Of a stretch of 64,000 nucleotides of DNA, positions 1 to 9,742 are shown in pieces. Numbering within the stretch: the first letter of the stretch is position 1; each line of letters begins with the position of its first letter. The notes under the pieces are model-generated. The model had not been told where the DNA came from. It did no database searches and was given only the letters and a program-made list of their open reading frames with translations. This DNA comes from Microthyrium microscopicum (taxonomy: Eukaryota; Ascomycota; Dothideomycetes; Microthyriales; Microthyriaceae), in NCBI GenBank assembly GCA_010405405.1, contig MU004243.1, positions 739,340-803,339 on the forward strand, given 5' to 3'. A program made the position numbers and the translations under genes.

Positions 1-1119
1 AACTTGAGCGATGGCGCAGAAGGCTCACTGCAGGATTCGAGACGAGGTTAGTTGAAGATGATGATGGGGGATCGTGGAGGGGTACGCGAGTACAGAAAGC
101 TAAGGAGGTTGCAGGAACTGGAATGTGTAAGAGAACTAAATATATAGCTTGTGCAGCGTAAGTTTCTATAGACCTGTCGCTCGAGTGAAGTGACGGCTTG
201 CTTCGGTGACTATTTTAGAACGAGGTTGTAGAGCGAAGCAGAAGCCGATAAGCAAGTCAGTGACCGAGCTATACGTTAGTGCAAGAGCATTCCAAACCTT
301 GGCTGATAGCGATGAGGCTGGGTCTCACCTGGACGAGTTCTATCCGATTGAGGGGAGGAGCTTGAACGAGCCAATTTGGGGAATGAGAGGTTACATCGGG
401 CATCGCTGACAAAATAGCTAACACAAGTCGGTACGATCAGCTAGGCTGCCAGCTGGTAAGAGTTTAGATAGGAAAATTAGGTCACTGAAGTGATCAGGAT
501 AGAGTGATAAAATTGTCTACCTCTATATATTGTCAGCTATAAGGCTGGGGAGCATTCTGATTGGCCAATATTACCTTCCAATGCTACAATTGTACTGTAC
601 AGTACAATGTTGAAGGCCAACTCGTTAAATCCTAACTTGGCAGGCACTACTTATTACTTCAACTAGAGATAATAGCGGCGACTTGGTAACATCGTTTCAG
701 TGAGCTACTCTTCCCGTCCTATATGAATCTTTGGAGTGCAATTGCCATTTTCAACCCCGGATTTTGCAAAACTCTAGAATTATATCGCAAATAAAGCTGG
801 TTACTTGCAAGCAAGTCAACTGATTTACTGAACCCAAGGTAGATTATCAGACTCTGTAGAATCAATTGTCTCTCTTAAACGACAAGCACCCGTAGTTATC
901 CTACTCCAGAGTATCGTTGACGTTGAAAACTGTGGCGACAGGTTTTGCACAGCCACAATTCTAAATATAGATTCTATCTCGACCCCTTTTCCAGCATGTT
1001 AAGCTTCATTTTATTCTCCAACTGCAACCGAACATTTCCCAGCTCAGCGAAAGTGAACCGGCCTCATCATTGCAGAGTTTGCCTTTCACCCAGCATGGGT
1101 TTCCTAATCATCAATTATC
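1..1119. other. 5' flank without a supported gene
   Basis: I see only short open frames that begin with non-ATG codons and have no domain signature. The last few hundred bases are the presumed promoter and leader of the HET gene starting at 1120. The first 130 bases could belong to a gene beyond the left edge, but nothing identifies it. Confidence 0.5.
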
Positions 1120-3954
1120 ATGGCGACACACATCACCGCGCATCAAAACTTGCTGATACACTTCGCGTCCTCGCGCCTACGACTGGATCCCTGGATCCCG
1201 TCTGTTTATGCATGGACGCTTGAGGTGCTCGGCTTTTATCTACGGATGTGCAGCTTCCAGTCTCCTGTTGCAATGGCAAATGGTCCACTATCTCGTCCTA
1301 TGCTCCCAATGCTTCTCGTCGCTACCAAGCCAATCCGAACTCACATAATGTCAAACAAAGGCCGATTGAGCAATAACCAGGCATATAACGAGTCTATCAA
1401 CAGATTCTATTGTCTAATATTATGGCACATGCTCATACTAGCGCTTCATCATCAGTCATCGCCAATTGTTTCGATCCGACTCAACAGCTTTATAGACTGG
1501 CCTTACAAATCCACGATCGTATACTTCGTCATCAAAGTTTCTATTGTATCAGAGCTTGGTATCGCTTGGAAATATGAGCCAGTGGAGTCTGCTTTAAGAT
1601 TGTTTCACCGAACATATCGCTTGGTTCCATTTATGCTCAGACTTGTGTTTGGGGACATTGTTTGGTCCACTCCAGGTCATCTAGGCCCGCTCCTCGCGAA
1701 GGCAGCCACGATGACCGCTTTCTTCTATCTCAGCAGTTTTCTCTTCGAGGCGATTGGCAATTGCTTATCCATGTTATATCGAGGAGCGATTTACTTCGAC
1801 AGAAGAGAGTGGTACTGGCCAGTTTGGGAATTCGCAGTTTGCTTGAGCTGGTACGTTGGGCAGCAACTGAAGCCGTCGGAACTGTCGGAACATCTCGATA
1901 ATAGGACTCGGGCTTGTTCGAAACAATTCGAATACACGACTTTGCCAGCTGATAAAGACACCATTCGGTTACTGCTAATTCACCCAAGACCTCCCACGAG
2001 TCCGTTGAAATGCACGCTATTCGAGACAACCATTTCTTCTCTACCACAGTACGAGGCCATATCCTACTGCTGGGGAAAGCCGGAGCGTAATTCAGAAATA
2101 GTGGTAAACGACAGGCTGCTCAAAGTTCCTGCAAACGCGTTGGAAGTCCTGAAAAACCGAAGCTCAGTATGGGAGCCAAAACTGGTCTGGCTGGACTCGG
2201 TCTGCATCAACCAGCGCGACAGCGTGGAAAAAGGCCGGCAGGTTTTGTTGATGACGGAGATCTACGAGAAAGCATCGACCGTGTCTGTCGAGCTTTTGGG
2301 TACTCCAGATGAAGAAGCAATCATGAATGCGATGACCTATAAAGCAAGTCAGCTTGGCGTTTCACCAGATTGCATCGAATCAATATGGCAAATGGAGAGT
2401 GGAGTTAAACCACATAAGACGGCAGTCCTGAAAAGATTTATGGCGAATATAGCAGCAGACGTCTTTGAAGAGCTTTATCAATCTTACTGGCGATGCGAAA
2501 CGACACATGAACGCGATATGTACGATCGTTTTGCTCCATATCGATTGTCACTATCTTTTGACATATTTCGTCAAGTGCTATCCAATCCCTGGTTTGAGCG
2601 CATGTGGATTGTGCAAGAAGTCGCTCTGGCTAGAGGCATTCGAGTTCGATATGAAGGTATTGAAATTCCGTGGGATCACTTTATTGCTGTGTTCGATTTA
2701 ATAAACACTAAACATCGCACGACAAGCTTGCTTCTCATGGACGGCCTTGACATAAGCCCAGAAGGAGAGTTCACCACGGACAAGACGCATCGCCCTATTG
2801 CATCTGCTACTTTTGACGCAATAGCCGAGATACGGAGGAGGATTCAGAGCAAGGAAGAGCTTCGTCTCGTGGAGCTGCTCGAAAGATTGCGCATGTTCAA
2901 GGCTACCAATGACAGAGATAAGATTTTCGCAATTCATGGTCTCTGCTCCACAAAACCGAATCATCTCCTCGAACCTGATTACAGTAATTCCAGAACCGAT
3001 GAGAGCATTTTTATCAATGTAGCGGAGTGTCTCGTTGAGGAGGGCGACGCATCTAGAATGCTTGCGGCAGCTGGAACCCCATGTAGATCAAAAGCCAGCC
3101 CAAAAAGTCCAATGCTTATGTCAGGACACCTTGACCTCGTTCAATCGAGTACAGTCTCGGGGCCAAACGCTTATCTCCTGACGAAAGATCTAGTGCTCCC
3201 GTCATGGGTGCCAGACTGGACGAGAATGCCTGCGGCTGCTCAGCTGTCTTTTGTCGAAGAGTCTATCGACTATCGAGCAGGAGGCATAAGAAAAATGAAA
3301 GCTAAAGTCAAGAATGGAGTTCTACACCTTGAAGACGGGCATATATTTGATAACATTGTTGAGCTTTGCGATACTTGGGAATATCACACTATACTTGACG
3401 AAGCATGGGAACAATCTAGAATTGACAAAGCCTCGGATACGATCAGGTTATCCATCACTAAAATACTTGAATCTCCACTAGCCAAATCCCGGTATCAGGG
3501 GGACAAGCCATTGGAAGAAGCTTTCTGGAGAACTGCCGTCGGCAATCGAGTCTTCGAAACGAATGGGAGCCCGGCTCCACCCAACCTCTCCGATGGCTTC
3601 AACCAGTTTAAAAAATCTGTGTATGGCCCGGTCAAAGAATTGGCAGAAGCATGGGGCTGGAAGAATGACAGAGATCTTCACATGTCTTCTATGGCGTCCT
3701 TTCAGCGCGCTGTGCTTAAATGTTGGGGTGGTAGGAGGCTCTGCATTACATCACTGGGTTTCATTGGAGCTGTTCCTCCATCATCCGAGCTTGGTGATCA
3801 AATTGTCATTTTCGCTGGCATGCAGACTCCATCAGTTTTGCGAGGCATGGCAAAACATCAGCATCGATATCTGGGCGAATGCTACATTCATGGGATTATG
3901 AACGGCGAAATGCTGGGTCCTGTGTGCGACGGCCGTCATTTTGAAATAATATAA
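1120..3954 (+). CDS. HET-domain (heterokaryon incompatibility) protein with hydrophobic N-terminus
   Basis: Single open frame of 944 codons from an ATG. A HET domain begins near residue 311 with YEAISYCWG and continues through LVWLDSVCINQRD near residue 355 and WFERMWIVQEVALAR; these are the standard conserved blocks. HET proteins trigger vegetative incompatibility or immune-like cell death in filamentous ascomycetes. The first 250 residues are unlike the usual HET N-terminus: several hydrophobic stretches around residues 95-115 and 190-245 could be membrane segments. An internal ATG is a possible alternative start, and I kept the longest because the frame stays open. The C-terminal third has no domain I recognise. 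No intron is needed. The HET assignment is firm; membrane attachment is inference. Confidence 0.9.
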   Translation: MATHITAHQNLLIHFASSRLRLDPWIPSVYAWTLEVLGFYLRMCSFQSPVAMANGPLSRPMLPMLLVATKPIRTHIMSNKGRLSNNQAYNESINRFYCLILWHMLILALHHQSSPIVSIRLNSFIDWPYKSTIVYFVIKVSIVSELGIAWKYEPVESALRLFHRTYRLVPFMLRLVFGDIVWSTPGHLGPLLAKAATMTAFFYLSSFLFEAIGNCLSMLYRGAIYFDRREWYWPVWEFAVCLSWYVGQQLKPSELSEHLDNRTRACSKQFEYTTLPADKDTIRLLLIHPRPPTSPLKCTLFETTISSLPQYEAISYCWGKPERNSEIVVNDRLLKVPANALEVLKNRSSVWEPKLVWLDSVCINQRDSVEKGRQVLLMTEIYEKASTVSVELLGTPDEEAIMNAMTYKASQLGVSPDCIESIWQMESGVKPHKTAVLKRFMANIAADVFEELYQSYWRCETTHERDMYDRFAPYRLSLSFDIFRQVLSNPWFERMWIVQEVALARGIRVRYEGIEIPWDHFIAVFDLINTKHRTTSLLLMDGLDISPEGEFTTDKTHRPIASATFDAIAEIRRRIQSKEELRLVELLERLRMFKATNDRDKIFAIHGLCSTKPNHLLEPDYSNSRTDESIFINVAECLVEEGDASRMLAAAGTPCRSKASPKSPMLMSGHLDLVQSSTVSGPNAYLLTKDLVLPSWVPDWTRMPAAAQLSFVEESIDYRAGGIRKMKAKVKNGVLHLEDGHIFDNIVELCDTWEYHTILDEAWEQSRIDKASDTIRLSITKILESPLAKSRYQGDKPLEEAFWRTAVGNRVFETNGSPAPPNLSDGFNQFKKSVYGPVKELAEAWGWKNDRDLHMSSMASFQRAVLKCWGGRRLCITSLGFIGAVPPSSELGDQIVIFAGMQTPSVLRGMAKHQHRYLGECYIHGIMNGEMLGPVCDGRHFEII

Positions 3955-4274
3955 AAAGGCTGCGCACGCTAATGTCAGCACTACTAGCCAAAATTACTCA
4001 ATCTTTATATTAATACAACCGTAGAAAGACGCGAAATCAGGTGATGTGTCAATCGTTTAGCTCTGAAACAAACGAAGCCGCTACAGAGATAAGGCACTTG
4101 AAACAAAGCTCTATACAACTTGAGGCAAACAAATCGCTAACTCCATCTCTCAAATTCAACCAGTACCAAAGAATTTCAAAGTCAGTAGGAATACCACGAT
4201 CCTGTTTTATGCCATCAATAAACAAATAACCACGAAACTGTACTACCCAACAACACCGGCATCCATAGCTCACA

Positions 4275-4641
4275 ATGAAGGCCAGCTTCGTCATCTTCGC
4301 CGTCCTCCTCCAACTGGTCATAGTCTCAGCCGAGCACCAATGCGAGCAAGTTGCAAGGACTATTCCCCAATGCGCAGTAAGTTTACTTCAAATTGCCGCC
4401 TTTCACTGCTGACTACAAGGTGTTTCAGATTGATTGCATGGATCAGAATGCTCTGGATTCAGTTGGCTGCAAATCAGTCGACGACTACGAGTGTCTTTGT
4501 GATCAAGCTGGATGGCGGATAAAAAATGCGATTCAAGGTTGTGCGATTAGCAAATGTGGGATGGCTACGGCAAGTGGACTGTCGGATAAGGCGACGGAGT
4601 TATGCGACTGTGTCAAGCAGGCGAGGAAAGATGAGTTGTAA
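4275..4641 (+). CDS. Small secreted CFEM-domain protein ending in KDEL
   Basis: Two exons, 4275-4376 and 4429-4641, joined by a 52-nt intron with donor GTAAGT, a GCTGAC branch site and acceptor TTCAG; the product is 104 residues. Residues 1-19 form a signal peptide (MKASFVIFAVLLQLVIVSA). The mature part has the CFEM pattern of eight cysteines: PQC, DC, GC, EC, LC, GC, KC and LC, in the expected order, plus two extra cysteines. CFEM proteins are extracellular and serve in haem or iron uptake, surface adhesion or as effectors. No GPI-anchor tail is present. The last four residues are KDEL, which is identical to the classical ER-retrieval signal and odd for a protein expected to leave the cell. 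Family call is strong; location is open. Confidence 0.85.
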
Positions 4642-5110
4642 AATTTGACTAGTTCTTAAATCGGTATTGATTTGATTTGACAAAGATTTGGAAAAGAAAA
4701 TACTGTTATTTTTGACATACAGTTGCTTGACATTATATCGTATGTTTGCAGGACAACGGCACTGCAAAGTGATTTTGGGAGGAAGCAAGGGTGCATGAGT
4801 ACCTAAGATAACTCTTTCTTTCAAGTTTTCTCCTTGGTGAAATAAACAATCACTCAATGTACATTTTCAGATGGGAAGAAGGCACGATGTTAGAATTTCT
4901 AATTGCCTAAGAGCTCATTGTTCATATTTCGGTTCCATCAAGTATAACATATTCGTGCTAAGAAGAGTGCACCCGGTAAATACAAAACATAGCAGCACGA
5001 TACCATTCTGAAATTCCTATTACTCAAGTCAGCTTCGACCAATCCCATGTGTGATTGGGCAGACTACCTGATGTTCTCGATATGAGATGGCAACTCTGGT
5101 GATGAGTCTA
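4642..5110. other. Intergenic, nothing recognised
   Basis: Convergent 3' ends of the CFEM gene and the minus-strand gene ending at 5111. I see no further gene or repeat. Confidence 0.5.
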
Positions 5111-6192
5111 TCACTTTAGATGTTTCTGAATCACTCCCCGAAGGTTGTCCAGCGCCTCTTCCAGGCCCAAGTCCTCAAGTTCGCCGACTTGAGCGTAGAT
5201 AAGCATTTCGTGATACACGACCTTAGTCCGGTGTTGCCGTAGCTCTGTTCTAGCCCGTTTCACGTCATGAATCGCTTCGCTTTTGGGGGAAGCCAGAATT
5301 GATTGAAAACTCGGGTGCTTGCATTCACTCATGCCTTCCTATCTTTCTGTTAGTTTTGTTGTAGACTCCAGGATTCCTAATGACTTACCAACAATTGCAA
5401 CTGTGAACACAATTTGTGTTCCATATCTTCACTCTTGACTCGACTTTGGCGCAATACGTTATAGGCTACAAGCAAGCTTTTGAGCGCCTCCAGTCGAAGC
5501 CGGTCGGTCTCACTCATCTGTCGCTGGGGCTGTGACTGCTCATTGTCGGTCAATACTTGGGCTGCATTTCGTTCGCGTGAAGAAGTAGTGAGAGGTGGGC
5601 TTATTAGGTAGGACTCTGGACTCATTCTAATGCGCTTTGCTGGAGTTCTGTCTGAAGAGTCTCCTTCTTCATGGCCACCGGGTCCAAAACGGCGTTTAGC
5701 CTCACTTTCGTTTTCCAGGCTGTCGTATTTCTTCTGTTTCAAAGCTTTGATACGGGTTGTCCATGCTTTGATAGTGTACCGGACGCGGTTGCGCCTTGTA
5801 AGTTCATTTTCTGGTTCGTTCAACATTCTGGGGTCTTTATGTAGGCCAGTGAGATCCTCGACCTGAACTAGCTCAAAGCCTGGAAACCAAGTGACTTGGT
5901 CCCAAAACTTAGAGTTCAACTTGGAGCAAGTGTCAAAGCCATGTGGATGATTCACTGTCCACGGTCCGTCGTATCCTTCCAAGTACAGTCCAGGGTTGCG
6001 ACGCGCTGCGGTCGACGAACTTGGGTCACCCACATGGTCTTGCATCAGGACATAGCGGCCCCTCATTCTTTCGTGCGGATAGTTTTCGTTGAGATATCCA
6101 ATGGCCCAAAGCTCTGGGCGTTTTGCTTCTTGTCCTTGGAATTCAAAAACATCGCTTTGCATGTCTCGACCAAGATACCTGACGGACGTCAT
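5111..6192 (-). CDS. Hypothetical protein, charged, probable nuclear
   Basis: Likely two exons on the minus strand: 6192-5389 and 5338-5111, with a 50-nt intron (donor GTAAGT, branch ACTAAC, acceptor GATAG). The nearer AG at 5347 would lead to an early stop, so I prefer the downstream acceptor; the product is then 343 residues. The ATG at 6192 is the first in frame; the frame upstream lacks one. The N-terminal 120 residues are rich in Trp, Tyr and Gly (for example WAIGYLNENYPHERMRGRY) and may be a globular domain. The middle is Arg/Lys/Glu-rich with a PAKRIRM nuclear-import-like stretch. The C-terminus is helical and probably coiled coil. I do not recognise the family. If the splice is wrong, the 5111-5332 part could be a separate small gene. 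Confidence 0.6.
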
Positions 6193-6862
6193 TGTGGAGA
6201 GTGAGAGACAAATGGATGCAAAGGCGTAGCTAGTTCGATCAAGAAGCTTGAAGTATTGTAAGGCACAGCAGGGTAAGCAAGGAGACCGCTGTTCGTCGAG
6301 CAGAGGCTGAGAAGGTGAAACTACTGAGATGTTCACCAATCGAGCGCAGGCTACCAGTAAGATAAGGAAATAGCAGCAATGCTGTTATCTCAGAGCAGAA
6401 TGAAGAGATGAGAAATGGAGGTAGAAATGCTGATCTGCTTTGATATTACGATGTACTTATAGGCACCAACTCATTCCAAGACAACACATGATCTGAATCC
6501 TGTGTGTGAAGTTGCTACCCGTCATCTGCCGTCGGCTGAGTGAGGTTTGTTTGTTCATGTGTAGAAGGGGCGACTGCATATGAGACAACTCGGCTGCTTG
6601 CAACTGCCAAAATTCCTATGAATAAAAGGGAGGGGCCTACAAACCCAATCTGGCCAGATCATCATCTCTACATCAACTTCACCGTATACGAGACACCAGC
6701 ACTTCTCACTTCATTTTTTCGGAGCTGCTACGCGATCTGTATCTACCTCCTGGGCATACGAGTTGGCATACGACAGGTAAAGTCGCCTGCAAAGGATTTT
6801 CCCATGTCAGTAACTTACCTTCTACGCAGCCGACCATCATTACCCAAGTCTGCTGCCCTTCG
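6193..6862. other. Divergent intergenic region; possible 5' leader intron
   Basis: Lies between the divergent genes starting at 6192 (minus) and 6863 (plus). A likely leader intron runs from 6777 to 6829 with donor GTAAAG and acceptor ACGCAG. An ATG at 6618 reads in phase through this intron into the next gene and would add 64 residues to it, but the added peptide looks non-coding, so I left it as leader. Confidence 0.4.
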
Positions 6863-7281
6863 ATGATGCTCCCGCAACCCTCGTCAATGCTGAGCCACGC
6901 TCTTGACCAGTCTTTAGTGGCACTTGATCAACTGAACAAAAAGAGAAGACGAGATCACGACAACGAGGCTTCCCTTGAAGATGTAACAATCATCGACCAC
7001 CAGCGAGTTGAATGAAGCTGACCAGCATATAGGATGGTGAAGAGAATGCTTTCGGAAAGAAAGAGGCATACAAAAATATTATCGCCTTTGCGACCGATAT
7101 GAAAAGATTGCCGGAACTGAGCCAGAAAATTCACGAGCAGATCCTAGAATTCGACAAGAGAATTGAAAGCCTGGAAAAACTCCTGGAAGCCGAAAAGGGA
7201 TTTTACGAATCCTTTTATGAAGATTCCAGGGTGCCAGACGAAACAAAAGATTGTCAGTCGGGAAGCAACAACACCAGCTAG
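6863..7281 (+). CDS. Small coiled-coil hypothetical protein
   Basis: Two exons, 6863-6982 and 7033-7281, with a 50-nt intron that keeps phase 0 (donor GTAACA, branch GCTGAC, acceptor ATATAG); the product is 122 residues. The first exon carries a basic patch (NKKRRRDHD) and an acidic tail. The second exon from residue 60 on is strongly helical with heptad-like Leu/Ile spacing (IHEQILEFDKRIESLEKLLE), consistent with a dimerising coiled coil. No catalytic or known domain. The reading frame continues upstream of the ATG through a possible leader intron, so a longer N-terminus is possible. Function unknown. Confidence 0.45.
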
Positions 7282-7599
7282 ATTTCGCCAAACAGTTCGA
7301 GACAGATGACTGTAAAATTTATTCTTTTCCATGCAAGGAAGGTGAGCGACAACGAGCTACCAGTCAGATCTTTCCCTCCTTCATGGAACAGTGGGAAAGC
7401 AGCACTAGCAAAACTATATCATGACTTGACGCATTTACGAATTATACACATATTGAGCAGAGGTCACTGTGAGAAAAAGGAATAGACTAGCCAACAAATA
7501 AAATCTCATTCGGATGGGAAACTATTCGCTTGCCCGGTACATCTATTAATCATGATCTACAAGCGCAATTCTCAAATTACTACCATGCAGGTTTCGATA
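7282..7599. other. Short convergent intergenic stretch
   Basis: Convergent 3' ends of the coiled-coil gene and the LysM gene. I see no gene or repeat. Confidence 0.5.
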
Positions 7600-8529
7600 T
7601 CAGAGAGTCGATGCAGTCGGCACTGCTTTATTGCCAGAGCCTTTCTTGTTACCAAGACTCTTCAAGATATCATCTACACTTAACGATCCGCCATTGTAAG
7701 GTAGTACATCTTTACTATCCAGTGAATAGTTCAATAGCGAGCCCTTGCCAGGAGTACCAGTACAATATGCCACGCCAGACTTGAGCTTGCAGTCAGAAGA
7801 TGGGTCGAGAGAACTACCAATTGTCATATATGTTAGTGCAGTATACAAAAAATTAGATATGATGGAGAAACATACGGATTCCAGGCCATAAAATCAGTCA
7901 TTTGTACCTGGAAAGTCCTGGCAATACCAGCACATCCACTGGCTCCACGAGACGCGAACCAATTCGTACAATCATTCGGTGCTCCCTTGCTCGTTTCGAA
8001 TCCCTTTCCTGGAGGAGGTATTGGCTTGAGGTGGAAGTTTATGTTGTCTACATCTGCGGGAGGTGCGACTTTGGCAGAAGGGTTTACGCCCATACAATAC
8101 CATTCGCCAGTGCCAGGGTGGAAACCGGAACAATCAACCTTGACAGATGGGTTCTTGAAGAATATGTTAGCTGCTGCGCGACATAAACTGGGAAGGAACT
8201 CTACCCAGGCGTAAAATTCCCGAGGTGATACTACGATATCCGGCTCTGATGTGATGATTGTTTCGCACGTTTCAACTTAGTAAAAATTAGCAGTAGTGAC
8301 CTTGACATTGGTAGCTGTCCGTTTTCGTGGTACTCACGACGAAATGGTTGGGCATAGTGAGCACATTCTTTCGTAGTATCCTTGGCATGATAGATGAATT
8401 CGCCAACTTGACGTTCTGTTGATATATTAGCGGGAACTGATAAGTAGTGGGATAAGTATGAAACCTACTTCCGATCGTGGTAGCGAGGCTTGCTCCACAA
8501 AGTAGAAAGCTACTCAATAACAACTTCAT
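7600..8529 (-). CDS. Secreted LysM-domain protein, two LysM-like modules
   Basis: Four exons on the minus strand: 8529-8469, 8415-8338, 8275-7876 and 7813-7600. All junctions keep phase and the product is 250 residues. Signal peptide in residues 1-17 (MKLLLSSFLLCGASLAT). The second module is a clear fungal LysM: CTNWFASRG, then FMAWNPSLDPSSDC, then LKSGVAYCTG. The first module, around FYAWVEFLPSLC and GEWYCMG, is a diverged LysM. LysM proteins bind chitin oligomers outside the cell and can mask hyphae from plant chitin receptors or from chitinases. A LysM-bearing chitinase gene lies 6 kb away and a second LysM effector gene at 26.2 kb. The C-terminal tail is Gly/Lys/Ser-rich with no anchor. 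Confidence 0.85.
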
Positions 8530-9238
8530 GCTTGCGAAGGACTCAGAGAATAGCTTTCTAATTTCCGTATCTTCTCAAAGAAATTGTTTTTGAAATAAGT
8601 ACTCGATGAGCCTTAAGCTCACAAGCTCTCCATAGCGATCAAGTAGGCTGATAGTTGGCTGATCGTAATTTCGTTATGTGCAGAGGTTTAGATTACACTC
8701 ATAAAAATCATGAAGCTAGTGCTATAGATTCTGATATTACGCACGGAGTATTCCGCATGCTTCATTGCAGTTACCCCGAAACTTTCAGGAATAGGGCTGA
8801 ATCGGTGTCGATCAGTGCTATCTTGAGCCAAAACTGCCTATTTTGTTCAGAATCTACCTAAATTGGCTGGACTGTCCAGATTGTATTTATTCGCCCCAAA
8901 GAATGGCAAACTCTGAGAATCGCAAACGTTGAATGGAGCATTGGTCTTTACACTGCTACGGGAGCGTTAACGTTGGAAAAACTATGTTCCAACGAGCCTG
9001 AATGCTTTACACATTACTTCCAGGACTGGGAGAACTTAAAAAGCAACTCCAAGGCTAGATACGCCCCTAGCTGTGTACTTGGTAGGTAAGATAATGGTAA
9101 TTCTGATTCCTATGGAGCTGTAGACTTGCGAAACCTTTTCTATATCATCTATCTGAAATACATGGTAGTAAACAATAAACTGACACAAAAATCCATCGTC
9201 GACCAGACACAAAGTACAAGTGAATTTTATTGGGTGTT
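8530..9238. other. Intergenic, nothing recognised
   Basis: Contains the upstream region of the LysM gene. I see only short open frames without domains and no repeat. Confidence 0.45.
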
Positions 9239-9742
9239 CTAATTTTCAACGTAAACAGTTGTAGCATGCACTCTCCAGGTTGTACTTGGAGAAAACTTTT
9301 CCCAGTCCGTCGGTTTTCCTGTTCTAGTGAACTCCATATAAAGAGTAGAAGTCACCACTGGCATTTCAGAGGAGGCCGATGAGCTGAGCGTTATAATACT
9401 CCGAGTCGAGGTCGGCGTGGATGTCGATCCCCAACTTGGTTCGCTGCGGGTAGGGCGACCATCTTGACCCATTGTGTAGGTTTGAGTTATTGTTGGAGTG
9501 GGTTTGGTTCGCCAGGTCCAGCCATCTGCATCCACAGTAACTGTCTCAGTTTCATCCCGACGTCTTATCGCGGCTGGGGAGGACTGACTCTTTGGCCATC
9601 CGGTGAGTTGTCTGGCTTTAAAAGGATTTTGTTAGAACTGATTAGGTAGAAGCGTAAGCTTTGCTTGTTTACCTTGAACTTGACCAGCCTCTATTGCAGC
9701 GACCGCGATGCCACATAGGGGCAGTAGAAGAGATAGATGCAT
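9239..9742 (-). CDS. Small secreted Ser/Thr-rich protein
   Basis: Two exons on the minus strand, 9742-9673 and 9615-9239, split by a 57-nt intron (donor GTAAAC, acceptor TAAAG), product 148 residues. Signal peptide in residues 1-16 (MHLSLLLPLCGIAVAA). A run AIRRRDET near residue 43 is a plausible Kex2-type processing site, after which the mature chain would start. The rest is rich in Thr, Ser and Pro with several TWRT/TWRV-like aromatic spots and almost no cysteine, so heavy O-glycosylation is likely. No known domain. A wall-associated or effector-type role is inference from composition and from its place among other secreted proteins. Confidence 0.65.

Noticed and set aside
6618-6862. Upstream start at 6618 for the coiled-coil gene
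   Set aside because: It is in phase through a plausible intron, but the added peptide has no coding character and the region looks like a leader.
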